Source: Arabidopsis thaliana | Lineage: Eukaryota; Streptophyta; Magnoliopsida; Brassicales; Brassicaceae | NCBI RefSeq assembly: GCF_000001735.4 | Contig: NC_003075.7 | Coordinates: 6,325,001-6,389,000 of the forward strand | Direction: 5' to 3' | DNA: 64,000 nt | Shown here: positions 12,302 through 24,818 of the stretch, piece after piece | Layout of the letters: each line of letters opens with the position of its first letter | How positions within the stretch are numbered: position 1 is the first letter of the stretch | Made by a program: the position numbers and the translations under genes | Notes under the pieces: model-generated | What the model saw: the letters and a program-made list of their open reading frames with translations, nothing else | What the model was told of the DNA's origin: nothing | The model's database searches: none

Positions 12302-14027
12302 AAGCTTTGTCTTTTGATGATCATATTGGTAAGATTTAAGAATTTTTGTTGTCTCTATTGCGTTTGTTAGTAACATTGTTAAGAGTGAAGTAAAGGCATG
12401 ATCCATAAAAAGAAAATAGTAAGTTTGGAAAGATTTGTGTCATTTTTGTTTTATAAATCATGTCGGCTGATCTAGTCAGATTCGGTAGGAAACACACCAA
12501 AGAGTTATAAAGTGGACTTCATGGGACGAATCCATAGTTTTGAAATTATGTTATAAAGTGGATTTCCCGACCCGAATCCCTAGTTTGGAAATTTTTTGAC
12601 GCTATACTATATACTCGAGTCTGGAATATTTTCCAACTATCGCTTTCCCCCCTAGCCTAGACTTCCCACATGGATGTAGATTTACATTGTTGTAACAACT
12701 TATACAAAGTTAGCATATTTTCTCGTAAAATCTTCGCATGGAAGGAATTGGTGGTGATGTAGCAAGATATTTGGAAATATTTCAAAAATCTATTTATTTT
12801 ATATTTTAATTTATTAATTATAATTATTCAAGAATATTTTTTTTTATTTTTTTTTTTCTTTTGTCAAGCACTTTCTTTCATTCATTCAAATAAGAACAAG
12901 TACAAAAAGAAGAGGATTTAAGTGATCCAAAGTTTAAAATAGTACAATAGTAGACATTCCCCAATGCCATACAAATATAGATAAAGTTTATCGACTTTGA
13001 AACCAAGAGAGATGTGAGACAAGAGTTTGGGAGCACATTGACACATGTGAGGTCATGGTAAATCGAAACATCATCCTCGAAAGGTTCGGAGGACAAAAGA
13101 TTGGTCATGGTCATAAGACTTTGTGACGTTGAAAAAAGAATCGATGCATTGATTTTCGCCGGAGCAAGATGAGCTACCCAAAGTAGCACGAAAACAAAGA
13201 TTCGGAAGACTATGGTGATGTAGTCGGTTGAGGATTGCTTTAGAACCAAGCGCAAGGTTTAGATCTCTTTAAGAATTCACATACTAACCTTTGAAGCGTA
13301 AGATTAGATGAATGGGATATGTCAAGCTGAAGCCATGATTCATAAATTGATATGTGTAGAACCATAACAAAACAGGTGGATCCTCTCTCACATGAAAAAA
13401 CTCGATCGTCCACATAGATTAAGCATTCCATACAAAGCTTGTCTTAGGTTTGACACATGAATAAGAGAAACATACCATGGTACATAGGATCCAGGCCTTC
13501 AGGGTGTTGGCTGGGTGTTGATTGAAGTCGCTAAACAAAATTGTCGAGGAGTGATTGTTGGCCACAAGGCTATCGAGACCAAAAGCAAACCGTTTGCAAT
13601 TTGAGTTCAAGGCTAAAGTATCACGAGACTTCAAAAAATTATGGGCAATAAAACTCAAGCAGTGCTTCTGTCGATATATGAAATTGTGGGAGAGTGGTAC
13701 TTAGGTATAGAACATCCAAAACCACTATTAAGCCTTCAACAATTTAGATTTGGGATCAAAATACCAGAATTCTTTAGACTTACAGAATTCACATCCATAG
13801 ATGAAGATGTTACCAGGATTTGTAGATGTTGGAAGTTAAGCTTAAGCAATGGAAGTGATTTCTCCAATCGGTGGTGTCCATGGCCATTCGAAGTGAGAGA
13901 AAGGCACGACTCTTGGTTAAGGCTCGACAAAGAGAATAGAATAGAAGACATGGGCTTGTTAAACAGTATTCTTAAGTTTAAAGGTTTTTATTTTTTATTA
14001 TAAATAGACTTCTAAGGCTTCCAATTG
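12302..14027. other. Intergenic DNA, possible old retroelement sequence
   Basis: A T-rich run at about 12838-12859 could be the poly-A end of a minus-strand insertion. The frames on the minus strand at 12878-13658 carry no domain I recognise. On the plus strand a short stretch near 13508 (GVGWVLIE) recalls the start of LINE RNase H domains but is soon interrupted by stops. An imperfect short duplication (TTATAAAGTGGA phrases) lies at 12500-12570. I call no gene. Confidence 0.3.
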
Positions 14028-14035
14028 TATGGAAG

Positions 14036-15645
14036 CAAGGTTCAAAAAATCGCATAAATCAGGGACTAATCGCCGATTAAACGCTAAAATATTGATGACC
14101 GATGTGAGTAATGTAAAATTGGGCCAAACATCGGGTAAATAATGAAGAACAAATCATATATATGAAAGTTGGCCAACTCTTTCCATATGATTGACACATC
14201 ATCACTTTAGCATTTGCCATGTGTCCTCTAAATAATTAATGTAAGCTCTTCAACTTCTAATTTATAGATTAATGATGTATTTATTATTTAATTTTACATA
14301 TTTAATTGTACTAATACTAAATTTATTTTGTTATTATATGTTTTTCAATAAAATTATTTTATCGGTTTTCTCATACTCGAAGATGTTTTTCTGTAATCTT
14401 AACTCAAATAATGAGTGTATAGTAGTCATGAATTATTTAATAGTTTGAATAGTTTGCAGATTTTTATATATACTAGATTTTAACCCACGGTATACTGCGG
14501 AGACAATTTATTTTTTTTAAAAGTTAGTATATATAAAAGTTTGCAAATTGTATCTATCTATAAAATATTTTTATTTTATAGTTTACAATTGTTATTAAAT
14601 AACGTCCCGCCAATCCGTCCCGTAAAAAAACCTATTTATTTTGTTAATGTTGATCTTATTTATGATATGTTTATGAATCATTGTTTAAATATTTTGTAAT
14701 TTTGTAGTAATTAACTGTTATCAAATATTTCTACGGTTTGATGCTTATAATCGAATTGTTATAGTCATGAAAAAAACAATTTAAAAAATAATAATTTTGT
14801 AGTGTTTAAATGATATTAATATTTTGGAAGTTTTATTTTAGTAACTAATTGTGTAGTTAATGTAGAGAGATTGTGGGAAAGTAGTTAAATGCAAACATTT
14901 AATTCTAAGATTTACTTTTTAATTATCAAAAACAATTATTAAATACCAATGACAGCCACTGTAAATAAGTCTCAACTTGAGGATTTATTTAACAAAGTGG
15001 CTGCAAAAATGTATATGTAGATAATAAATCACCGAGGGTAAAGAGTATGTAAGAAGTTTAATCATCAAATTCTTAATTAGGTTTCGAGAATCCCAACATT
15101 ACCCTCTATTTAATTGGTTTAAGACGAACATTGTTTAGGAAGTGTGTGTATGATGCATTATTGAAAATGTTGTTCGGAAAAAATATTTTAATACTAAGAA
15201 TAATTATTTATTACATGAGTGAATGATTACATAATTAAAAATTATATTTAAATTAAACGATAAAAAAATCTGAAAAAATACTGCAGCGTAGCGCGGGTGA
15301 TTATCTAGTGAGAGAGAAAAAAAAGTTGCAGAAAATTGGAAGAAGAGGGTCCGGAAGAAAAAGAAGAAAAGGGGAAGAGAGAAAATATTTAATAAAATTA
15401 ATAAATATGAGTGGTTGCCAATTTTTAAGAAATAAAATATTAAAAAATTATAAGTTAGAAGAAGTTTTGTATGTGGATTCGACAAATTTAATGTATGTAA
15501 TTTTTTAGATTAAATTACCATAATTATATCAAAATTAATAAATGCATAGAACCGATTGGAATAGATCAGCAAACGATTTATCTCTATCTAGGCGCTAAAC
15601 CCTTATCAAACGTCTAGCTACCGACTAACGATTTTTTGAACATTG
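14036..15645. mobile_element. Non-autonomous hAT-like element with 17-bp terminal inverted repeats
   Basis: The left end CAAGGTTCAAAAAATCG and the right end CGATTTTTTGAACATTG are inverted copies with one mismatch. Flanking 8-bp sequences TATGGAAG (14028-14035) and TATGAAAC (15646-15653) agree at 6 of 8 positions, fitting an old 8-bp target duplication of the hAT type. A relative with the same ends is at 24951-25398. There is no transposase frame. Much of the interior looks like a separate nested element (14472-15309). Confidence 0.7.
14472..15309 (+). mobile_element. Helitron-like remnant nested in the hAT-like element
   Basis: The right end reads GCGTAGCGCGGGTGATTATC then CTAGT, a short hairpin followed by CTAG, which is how plant Helitrons end. 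The left boundary has a mirrored form (ACTAGATTTTAACCCACGG). A block at about 14944-15030 (phrase GCAAAAATGTATATGTAGAT) recurs at 54335-54415. No Rep/helicase is present. Boundaries are approximate. Confidence 0.5.
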
Positions 15646-16085
15646 TATGAAACTGTTATTGAATTGGTTAATCTAAGGATTTAAAGAGGTTTGATAAAAT
15701 ATAGTAAAGAGTATTCATAAATCGTAAGAGTTTTTATGAAAGCTCCGAGAAGATGATTTTCAAATTCTAGTTTTTGAATATTCTCTGAACCAATAGATTT
15801 AGTTCTATCTCTAGAAACTTCCGGTTCATCAATTGTTTTATGGACTATAAAGATAAACTTTTTTTTTTATTTTTTTTTAAATATATTTCTTAATTAATGA
15901 TGATATATAAAACTATTGAAAGCTACTAAAATTAGACAAAAGTGACGGTTGTAAAAATGAGAAAAAGAAGCTATAAAATTCGAACTACAGAATCCATGAA
16001 ATATGTTATATTAGTGATATTTTGGATTCACAAATGCTAAATTATAAAAGTAAATGAATATATTACATTAGCAAAGTCAACTATC
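15646..16085. other. Spacer with diverged block-B fragment
   Basis: Sequence near 15885-16085 resembles 5640-5760 (flank of repeat block B). No gene is visible. Confidence 0.35.
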
Positions 16086-16600
16086 AATGTGTTACAACAA
16101 GCCCGATAGGGAAAGAATCTGGAATCTGGTTATACGGAAAAAAGAAGGGCTGTTATGTAAAGATGGAAGAGTGGCGTCTCGAATCAGTCAAGCTTTCTCC
16201 CAATTTCTTCTATATTTTCATTTGTTTCTCTATTTAGCACAGAAAACTCATCTCGGTCTTATCAGATGGTATCAGAGCCTTCGATCTTGGTTAAAAACGT
16301 ACCGTCAAGCAAGAAACGGAACCGTAAACTAGCCCAACATTCTCGGAAAACTAAAGAATCGAGGGTCCCCCAACGAGTAAGGGAGTGAGTCTGTCCAAAG
16401 AAGCCCTTAAGAAGCGGAGTTTCACTCGACAAAAAAAGTTTGGACTGAAACCATTTTTAGACATAATCGACTGACTTCTAATTGCATCGGATCTAAAGAT
16501 CTGGTGCCTGTTCCGATAGAAGGAAGGGAGTAAGGTTTAGGCTTTACCCAAGAGTCGATCATTACAAAAAGTACTAGTTTGAAAGGCTAAGTTGCCAAGA
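16086..16600 (+). mobile_element. Ty1/copia LTR and leader fragment with tRNA primer-binding site
   Basis: TGGTATCAGAGCC at 16267-16279 is the classic plant copia primer-binding site, complementary to the initiator Met tRNA 3' end. It lies just after a TTATCA end at 16259-16264, which fits the end of a 5' LTR. The LTR may start at the TGTTACAAC near 16089. About 320 bp of leader follow, then the local repeat resumes near 16600-16640. There is no gag or pol frame, so this is a relic interrupting repeat block B. Confidence 0.6.
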
Positions 16601-17480
16601 AATAGTTCCTTTGCACGAGTCAAAAATGAAACTTCCAAGTTTGCATAGTCAATGGACATGACAAGTATATTTCAAATTAACATAATCAAAACAAAACATG
16701 TGTTCGTTGGAAATAATGAAATATTTCTCAATTAATGATGTTATACTTTTCAGTTAATAACACAAAAATTTATCATGATCTTCACCGTAATTCACGCTTA
16801 GAAATTACCAGTTGAGATATTTGAATTTTTATTTATACATAGTGAATTAGACAAAGAATAAATGAGACATCGCACATTAACCTAGAATTAATATTTTACC
16901 TTTTTTAACATTAATTGTGGATACCGATAGTTCGTCGTTACATGGAACAACTTTGTTTTGTGTTTGGATTTTTTCAATTCTTTTCTTAGATGATAAATTT
17001 GATATGGTATGAATCATCTTAATCTTACTCATCTAATATCGTTACATTGTGAGTTCTTCTTTCTAAAAAGTAGTCAAATCAGAGACAAATCAGAGACAAA
17101 AGTTTCGATCGAAACTACATAAAATACAGTTCAGAATATTATAACTATTATAACTCAAATTTTCACCTACGTCAAGTAAAACTCTTATTAATAATTTTTT
17201 GCACTCTCAAAAAGAAAAGTAGAGACTAGAGAGTATTCAACTTCACCGGTTCAGACCTTAAGAGAAAACCTAACTTGCTATATCTTTGACCCATAAACAC
17301 ACCACAGAACTTCACTCATGAGGAGGAGAACAGATTGCAGATCATCCAACTTGTCCTCTCTTTTTCCTCCATTCCAATTCTCGTGAACATCATCACATTT
17401 CAAAGAGTTTCAACTCTTATTAGAAAACAATCTTCCTCTCTCCTCTAGCCTTAAACAAACACCATATTGGCCTCAAATTG
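16601..17480 (+). repeat. Local dispersed repeat, copy 4 (B then A)
   Basis: Positions 16640-17050 match block B and 17130-17480 match block A of 860-1560, including CACTCATGAGGAGGAGAACA near 17316. No ATL coding sequence follows. Confidence 0.6.
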
Positions 17481-17495
17481 CCTTTTAAATGCATT

Positions 17496-17498
<3 letters not shown>

Positions 17499-17538
<40 letters not shown>
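17499..17538. repeat. (TA)n microsatellite
   Basis: About 20 TA units, at the boundary of repeat block A. Confidence 0.95.
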
Positions 17539-17540
<2 letters not shown>

Positions 17541-18689
17541 TTTTTTGGTGGGACTAGTTTGGTGGAACGGGTTTTTGAATCACCATTAATAAAAAAAGAA
17601 AATTTATTATTAATTTGCTGTTTTAATACGGGTTAAATCCTTAATTTATTATTTTTAACACCACGAATATTAGACATATCAAATCAGTCTGATTTAGAAA
17701 AACTTGTACAAAACCAAAAAAAGAGTTTTGTGGTATAATGTTACTTAATAACAATTGTAAACCATAAAATATAAATGTCTCAATGATACAATTTAAATTT
17801 TTATCTATAATAAATGATTATTTAATTTTAAAAATCACTATTTTTAGAATACAAATCATGGGACGAGTTAAAAAAATTATTAGACATGTTATATTTCAGA
17901 ACGAGATTATGTGGCGGACAGGTTTGAATCAATATATTTATAAAATTTTATTAACATGCCGCTTTAAAACAGGTTAAATTTTCAGTAGATTAACAATTGT
18001 TTCGTGGACTCGTGGTATACCGTTATTTTATAACAGTTGTAAGCTATAAAATATAAATATTTTATTGATAGATACAATTTGCAAACTTTTATATATACTA
18101 ACTATATTAAATTAATTGTCTTGCAATATACCGTAAGTTAAAATCTATTTAATAGAAATATAAAATTTAGCCTAAATGAGTAAATGTTAATGGAAGATGT
18201 CTTGGCTTAAGCATCAAAATGTATGATCTCGGTAGTTCATGTCCGATCCAACTCCCAAGCGGGATGGAAAAAAATATGCATGGCTTAAGAGTCCATCATT
18301 TTTTAAAAATATGCATGGCTTAAGAGTCCATCATTTTTTTAAAAAAGCTCATTTTTATGAGAAATATCGAAAGCAATTTTGGGAAATTGATTTGTAATAC
18401 CGATAACTGGCCAAATACTTGAGTTTTAAATGTAAATTTAGTAAAGGATCCAAGAAAGTGAATTATCTGCAAGAACCAACAATAAAACTTTAGGACTTCA
18501 AAATTTTCCAGGCCGGACTTCGGCAACCACATCAGTTCCTGCTAGCATCACCTAATCAGTTTCTTATACTCATCTGAACTATACCGTCTACTACACCTCT
18601 TGAAGACAGAGAGTCTACAAAACCAAATTGAATTACAAAAATGATCTATGCATACTTAACTATAATAACGCTTTTAAGCTTGAATAACT
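17539..18689. other. Intergenic DNA with Helitron-like fragments
   Basis: Short segments with GGGTTAAAT, GTGGTATACCGTTA and ATATACCGTAAGTTAAAATC (near 17630, 18010 and 18125) resemble degenerate Helitron ends like those at 14.5 and 51.3 kb. A 27-base phrase containing ATGCATGGCTTAAGAGTCCA is repeated at 18273 and 18309. No gene is seen. Confidence 0.35.
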
Positions 18690-18951
18690 CGATTTAGCAG
18701 AAATGAATAGTTTAATTGTCCGTTGGAGTTGCAATCGCATTGGACATCAAGTTCATCTCTTTCGCTTCTCACTATCTAATCTTTGTCAAAGTAATTAACC
18801 AGAAGCTTCAAGTCAAAGAACTTCAAGGGATTTTATACGATATCTTATCTCTATCATCTACTTTTATTTCTTCTTCTTTCAATTTCATCTCTCGCAATCA
18901 AAATCGTCAAGCGAATGCGAAAGAGATCTTACTCATGTGTGTTAACCCCTA
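18690..18951 (+). pseudogene. LINE RNase H-like fragment
   Basis: The plus frame from 18716 translates to a stretch resembling the end of plant LINE RNase H domains: an INQKLQVKELQGILYDI helix, then a FNFISRNQNRQANA segment, where the family normally has an R-x2-N-x2-A-D-x-L-A motif. The catalytic Asp of that motif is not preserved (ANAKE), and the fragment starts without an ATG. It is a dead retroelement piece. Its own end and poly-A tail are not evident. Confidence 0.5.
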
Positions 18952-19586
18952 AATTATTATTAATCGAATAAGATCTTGTCCAAAAATGTTATCTTTTTTG
19001 TTGTCCGTCGCTATTTCTGTTTAGTTCGCCAAGAATTTGTCATTGTCTTTACGGTCTTTATCATTAAATTAATTATAGTATTATAATCTTTAATTACTTA
19101 ATTTTGAGCGTATAAATCTCTACTAAATGTTTATGAATATTTGATTCATTACCAATTTTAACTTGAAATCATGCTAATTTTATACTTTTAACCAAAAAAA
19201 ATCATGCTAGTTTTATCAATTTCCCCTAATTTATTTGCGATTTGTTACATACATATAGAAAATAATAATACATTTTTTTTAGTGTTGTGGACCACGTCCT
19301 CTAGTTTGGTCGTCGAGTTCTGACTTTTTCATCACAAAGATAAACATCTCAAACAAAAAGCTCACACATGACCCAAGAACCCTAGAGAGAAGAAGAAGAG
19401 GAATGAGAGAATTCATCCTCGATTTTGAAGACATCGCCGAAGGATTTTGTTGGTACTTTCTTCTTCTCTTTGACTTTCTCTCTGACTCCATCATCTCAAT
19501 TTCTCTCTTCTTCTTTGCTCTAATCACAGACTTCTCTTCTTTCCTCTTCTGTCTCAATTTGATTTCTTAAAAAAACAAAAAAAAAG
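18952..19586 (+). promoter_or_regulatory. Upstream region and 5' leader of the phytolongin gene
   Basis: From about 19380 the sequence becomes CT-rich (TTCTTCTTCTCTTTGACTTT type), as in plant 5' UTRs, ending with an A-rich stretch directly before the start codon at 19587. The minus-strand frame at 19279-19557 is a shadow of this CT-rich leader. Confidence 0.4.
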
Positions 19587-20351
19587 ATGGGTTTAATCAA
19601 GAACACAGTTCATTACTGTTGTGTCTCAAGAGACAATCAGATTCTTTACTCTTACAACGGTGGAGACCAAACCAACGAGAGTCTTGCTGCTCTGTGTTTA
19701 GAAAAGTCTCCTCCTTTTCATACTTGGTACTTTGAAACTATTGGTAAAAGAAGATTTGGGTTTTTAATTGGAGATGGGTTTGTTTATTTCGCCATTGTTG
19801 ATGAGGTTTTGAAGAGATCTAGTGTTCTTAAGTTTCTTGAACATTTGAGAGATGAATTTAAGAAAGCTGCTAGGGAGAATTCTAGAGGAAGTTTTACTGC
19901 TATGATTGGTTCTATTAATGTTGAAGATCAGCTTGTTCCTGTTGTTACTAGACTTATAGCTTCTCTTGAACGTGTTGCTGAGAGTAGTAGTAACAATGAA
20001 TTGAAGAGTAGTAATCTTGGTGAACAAAGCGAAGGTTCGAATTCTACTAAAGCTCCGTTGTTGGGGAGGTTAAGTAAGCAAGAGAAGAAGAAAGGGAAAG
20101 ATCATGTGATTGAGCTTGAGGAACACAGGAAGTCTAATGATAGAGGGAACATAACCGATGATTCAGCGGGAGCTGGAACGTCGTTGGAGAAGGAGTGTGT
20201 GTCGAGTAGTGGACGTTCTGTTACTCAAAGCTTTGAATGGAAATGGCGGCGGTTAGTTCAGATTGTTCTTGCTATTGATGCAGCTATTTGCTTGACACTG
20301 TTTGGTATTTGGTTGGCTATATGTCGGGGTATCGAGTGTACACGTTCGTGA
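19587..20351 (+). CDS. PHYL1.1: Phytolongin (longin-domain, SNARE-like membrane protein)
   Basis: A single-exon gene of 254 residues. Residues 1 to about 115 have the longin pattern of R-SNAREs (start [20 protein letters not shown], later [15 protein letters not shown] and a FLEHLRDEF helix). The middle, residues 116-220, is polar and Ser/Lys-rich and lacks the R-SNARE coiled coil with its central Arg layer. Residues about 224-246 form a C-terminal membrane anchor ([20 protein letters not shown]) with a short luminal tail. Phytolongins are plant-specific VAMP7-like proteins without a SNARE motif and sit in the secretory pathway; their exact role is not settled. The symbol is from memory of At4g10170. 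The ATG follows a leader rich in A and is the first in frame. Confidence 0.85.
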   Translation: MGLIKNTVHYCCVSRDNQILYSYNGGDQTNESLAALCLEKSPPFHTWYFETIGKRRFGFLIGDGFVYFAIVDEVLKRSSVLKFLEHLRDEFKKAARENSRGSFTAMIGSINVEDQLVPVVTRLIASLERVAESSSNNELKSSNLGEQSEGSNSTKAPLLGRLSKQEKKKGKDHVIELEEHRKSNDRGNITDDSAGAGTSLEKECVSSSGRSVTQSFEWKWRRLVQIVLAIDAAICLTLFGIWLAICRGIECTRS

Positions 20352-21380
20352 TTGTGCAGACAGAAAATCGGATAAACAGAGTCGATTCTTTACATTCCCT
20401 TGTGCATTCCAATAGGCAAAAAATATGTTGATTGTAATGTGAAGCATTCTTAAGTTATAATTTGGCTTATGTATTGCTTTAGTCACAGCTTTGAAATATG
20501 TACAGTCGGATTCTAGATTCTGTTCAGTGTTCTTTGTGACTTCACGATACAGTAACGTCCATCTTTATATGATTTAAATTGTTTGAGCTTCAACTTCAAA
20601 CTCAATCCTCTTTCAAGTTCCCTAAGTAAGGCCCTCACTAGCAAAGAAGCTGGCTTTGAGATGCATAAGGCTTTACCAACAAGTGTATTGATTGTATGAT
20701 TCGTTCCAACAAGTGTATTGCCACTGCAGTTCTTGTTGTTACCGATCAACAAAATGGGAAGTAAAAAATGGTAGGTAGATAGGAACCGATCCGAAAAAAG
20801 TTCCGAAACCGAACTGAACAGTCACAAAATCCGAACGGATAATGAATTCACCTACCCAAATTACTTCAGCCGAATCCGATTCCGAATCAAAAACCGAATA
20901 AATATCCGCTAATCCGAAATAAAATTATATCTATCTAAAAATATTAGTTACAGGTTTATACCCAAAAATTTCTAAATAACAAAAATATTAGTTACAGGTT
21001 TATACGTCCGAATTTTTAAGTTATATTTGTTACAATTATACAATTTTTTTTGCAAAATTAAACCAATTTTATTAAAACGGAACAATATATATTTTTTTTT
21101 CTCAAAAACCGATCCGAATCCGACACTATCCGAACCGAAACCAAACCGAATAGTCATAAAACCCGACCGGATAATAAACTTTCCCATCTGAATCCGAAAA
21201 TCCGAACCGAATCCGATCCAAAATCCGATCCAAAATGTGAATGTCCATACTTAAGCTCCGACTAAGCAAAGCAATACAACAAGAGAAATTGTACAAAGAG
21301 GAAGTAGTACCGATAAGTGCCAATGACCCAATTTTGCAACTATTGGGCCATTTTCAAACACCAATATCAGGCCCATTAAC
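20352..21380. other. Spacer between PHYL1.1 and DET1 with a CCGAA-rich repeat
   Basis: After the phytolongin 3' UTR, 20775-21245 is packed with ATCCGAA, AACCGAA and CCGATCC motifs, on the reverse strand compared with the GGTTCGGTT motifs at 6.6 and 8.3 kb. ATTAGTTACAGGTTTATAC occurs twice (20943 and 20987). This is dispersed repeat DNA; minus-strand frames through it are not genes. Confidence 0.5.
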
Positions 21381-21443
21381 AGATTGAGAGAAACCAACCT
21401 CCCAAAAGAGAAAAATCAACAGAACCAAAACAAAGCCACAGTA

Positions 21444-21463
21444 TCTCTCTCTCTCTCTCTCTC
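21444..21463. repeat. (CT)n tract in the DET1 leader
   Basis: About ten TC units, some 80 bp upstream of the DET1 start codon; CT tracts are common in plant 5' UTRs. Confidence 0.85.
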
Positions 21464-21542
21464 ACTCACATCGTCTCCTCCATTTTCACCACTAAAACCA
21501 GACCAAAAACCTTCCTTTATTCGTGCCCTTCTGGGCCAACAA

Positions 21543-24146
21543 ATGTTCACAAGCGGTAACGTCACCGCTCGGGTCTTCGAACGTCAGATTCGAACTCCTC
21601 CTCCCGGCGCTTCCGTCAGTCCCCAAATCTCTCTCTCTGTCTCAATCTCTCAATCTCAATCTCTCTTTTGCTTATCTCTTTACCTTCAATGATAGGTAAA
21701 TCGTGCAAGACACTTCTACGAAAACCTAGTCCCAAGCTACACACTCTACGATGTCGAATCTCCCGATCACTGTTTCCGCAAATTCACAGAAGACGGACTC
21801 TTCCTCATTAGTTTCAGCCGTAACCATCAAGAACTCATAGTCTATCGTCCTTCTTGGCTCACTTACTCCACAACCGATGATTCCACAACCACCCTACCTC
21901 CTCTACCTCGCCGTGCTTCGAAATTCGACAGCTTTTTCACTCAACTCTACTCAGTCAATCTCGCTTCTTCTAACGAACTCATCTGCAAAGACTTCTTCCT
22001 CTATCACCAAACTCGTCGTTTCGGTCTTTTCGCTACTTCAACAGCTCAGATCCATGATTCATCATCTCCTTCTAATGACGCTGTTCCTGGTGTTCCTTCC
22101 ATTGATAAGATTACTTTCGTACTTCTTCGATTAGATGATGGTGTTGTTCTTGATGAGAGGGTTTTTCTTCATGATTTCGTTAATCTGGCTCATAATATGG
22201 GTGTGTTTCTTTATGATGATCTTTTAGCGATTTTGTCGTTGCGTTATCAGAGGATTCATCTTCTTCAGATTAGAGATTCTGGTCATCTTGTTGATGCTCG
22301 TGCTATTGGTTACTTTTGTCGTGAAGATGATGAGCTTTTCCTCAATTCTAGCTCTCAGGTAAGCAAAGTTTTTACAGTATCTTTCTCTGGAGTAGATAAA
22401 GTTTTGAGCTTTGTGAGGTTTTTGATTGTTAGGCAATGATGAGTCAAGATAAGAGTAAACAGCAGAGTTTATCTGGGAGTAAGGAAGATGATACTGGAGA
22501 GAATGGGTTGCGTCATAGTCTAAGTCAGCCAAGTGGTTCGAATTCGTTTCTTAGTGGTGTTAAGCAACGGTTACTTTCTTTTATCTTCAGGGAGATTTGG
22601 AATGAAGAATCAGATAACGTAATGGTTCGTTGTTCTTCAACTTCTCTTATCACTTTATGAAATTGCTCTGAGTTTCACAATCTTGTACATTAAATGGGTT
22701 ATGTTTGTGTACTGCTTGGCTTCCTCTGTTAGATGTTGAGTAGGATAACAGAAGTTTAAGGTTTAGGATTGATGCAGTTGACAGTGACTTCTTAGTTGAT
22801 GCAGCTTATCATATACATGCTCTTTGCATTTTCGACCTTTCGTTGTAGTTTGCAATGTGTGTCGTATTGAAACACTACATCTTGGATACGAACTAATCGA
22901 AAGGCACTATTTGATTTGACAGAGAGTTCAAAGTCTTAAGAAGAAGTTTTATTTCCATTTCCAGGATTATGTCGACTTGATTATATGGAAGGTAATCAAT
23001 TATGTGTTTCTGCTTTTGGAATCTGTGTCAAGTGTTTGGATTTGATGGTGAAAAAAACTAATCTTTTGTGTATTCTTGATGTCCAGGTTCAGTTTTTGGA
23101 TCGACAACACCTGCTAATCAAATTTGGAAGTGTAGACGGTGGGGTAAGCTCTCTATAATACAAATTCATGGTTACATTGAACTGATACTGTCATTTTCAG
23201 AAATTACAATTTGATTGATTAGACTTATGATTGTTGATGGGTTACTCAGGTAACAAGAAGTGCTGATCATCATCCAGCTTTCTTCGCGGTGTATAATATG
23301 GAGACTACTGACATTGTAGCATTCTATCAGGTAAAATGGATGTCATTTTGGCCAGTTATTTTGTGGAATTTGCATCTACTTATAACTTGACTTAGTACAT
23401 TACTATATGCAGAACTCAGCAGAAGATCTTTACCAATTATTTGAGCAGTTCAGTGATCACTTTACAGTATCAAGTAGTACACCGTTCATGAACTTTGTAA
23501 CATCGCATTCTAACAACGTCTATGCCCTTGAACAACTAAAATACACGAAGAACAAATCAAACAGTTTTTCTCAGGTAAGTACATCTCTGTATTTCGATAT
23601 GTTGGTTTTTATGAGAGAGTTGAATCTAATCAATTTTTCTATACAGTTTGTGAAGAAGATGTTACTCTCTTTGCCTTTCAGTTGTCAGTCACAAAGTCCC
23701 TCCCCATATTTCGACCAGTCTCTCTTCCGGTTCGATGAAAAGGTAACCATTCTATAAACCCTTATTCTCTTCAACTTCAGGATTGAGTTAAGTTAATTTC
23801 GGATATGGTTACAGTTAATATCCGCAGCAGATAGGCATAGGCAATCCTCAGACAACCCAATCAAGTTCATATCTCGAAGGCAACCGCAAACCCTGAAATT
23901 CAAGATAAAACCAGGTTGGTTGTTTTAGTTGTTTAGATATTAAGATGACGAAAACCCAAACCGCACGGAACATGATTTAACGTTAGGATTGTCTAATGGT
24001 GAACAGGACCAGAGTGTGGAACTGCAGATGGTCGAAGCAAGAAGATATGTTCATTCTTGTTCCATCCTCATTTACCACTTGCCATCTCTATTCAACAAAC
24101 ACTTTTCATGCCACCTTCTGTCGTCAATATCCATTTTAGGCGATGA
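21543..24146 (+). CDS. DET1: DET1, light-signalling repressor of the CDD complex
   Basis: Ten exons: 21543-21614, 21696-22358, 22433-22624, 22923-22991, 23087-23143, 23250-23330, 23413-23574, 23647-23742, 23815-23914 and 24007-24146. Together they give 543 residues, the known Arabidopsis length. The protein starts MFTSGNVTARVFERQIRTPP and ends in INIHFRR-like sequence (VVNIHFRR). It is a nuclear protein that forms the COP10-DDB1-DET1 complex with CUL4 ligases and represses photomorphogenesis in the dark. No catalytic motif is expected, and it is predicted to fold as a beta-propeller. All introns have GT/AG borders and the frame closes. The Ser/Gln-rich segment around residues 246-290 (exon 3) is the least conserved-looking part. 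An Emigrant-type MITE begins 68 bp after the stop codon, so it may fall in the 3' UTR. The name is from recognition of At4g10180. Confidence 0.97.
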
Positions 24147-24214
24147 CTCTTTTTGGTTTCTATCAGTCTAGTAGTCTTCCTACATGTTGTAATCTATTGT
24201 TTGTAACAAAAGTT

Positions 24215-24754
24215 CAGTAAAACCTCTATAAATTCCGAGTTGGGCCGATGTAAAAATTAACAAACTTCGATAAAATAATAATATAATAATCTTTTGGAAA
24301 GCTTTATATAAAAATATGGTTTTAATGTCTTTTAAGTATTGAATCTTGTTAGAGTTTGTCTCTAACTTTTATTCTATCAAACAATTGTTTTGTCTCTAAG
24401 TCTGATTGAATTATGTTGGGGTTTTCAATTGTCAAATTATAGAATCGTTTATAACTTTGTAAAAAAATTAGCCATAATGTTTTGTAAGTTTCTAATTTCT
24501 TAGTATGCATCATTTTCAATTATAGTTTTTGTGATTTATTGTCAAATGAGCTTTTTAAATATTAAATTTTCAATTATATTACTATAAAATTTATAACATC
24601 TCATAGTTTCTAAAATTTGAAAAATTAAAACAAATATCTCTATAAATTAATAATTTAAATTTAAATTAATATATTAATTATAGATAAATTATTAATCACT
24701 ATAATTAATAAAATATCATACTTCCATCTTTATTAATTTATAGAGGTTTTACTG
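24215..24754. mobile_element. Emigrant-type MITE (mariner/pogo-like)
   Basis: The ends are CAGTAAAACCTCTATAAATT and its exact inverse AATTTATAGAGGTTTTACTG. The 540-bp length and these ends match the Arabidopsis Emigrant family as I remember it. TA follows the right end; the left flank is TT, so the expected TA duplication is degraded on one side. No coding capacity. Confidence 0.85.
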
Positions 24755-24818
24755 TATCTCAAAACACATAATACATGCAAAAAGTGTTTGAATCTTAAAA
24801 AGGAAGAAATAACTAGGA

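Noticed and set aside
12878..13658. Chain of minus-strand open frames
   Set aside because: No domain, no plausible splice joining and no codon pattern like the neighbouring genes; a T-run suggests an old insertion, but nothing supports a gene.
16267..16279. tRNA-related sequence taken as a tRNA gene
   Set aside because: Only the 3'-end complement of initiator tRNA is present, as expected for a retroelement primer-binding site; there are no A/B boxes or cloverleaf.
19279..19557. Lys/Arg-rich minus-strand frame before the phytolongin gene
   Set aside because: It is the complement of the CT-rich 5' leader, which gives low-complexity basic translation.
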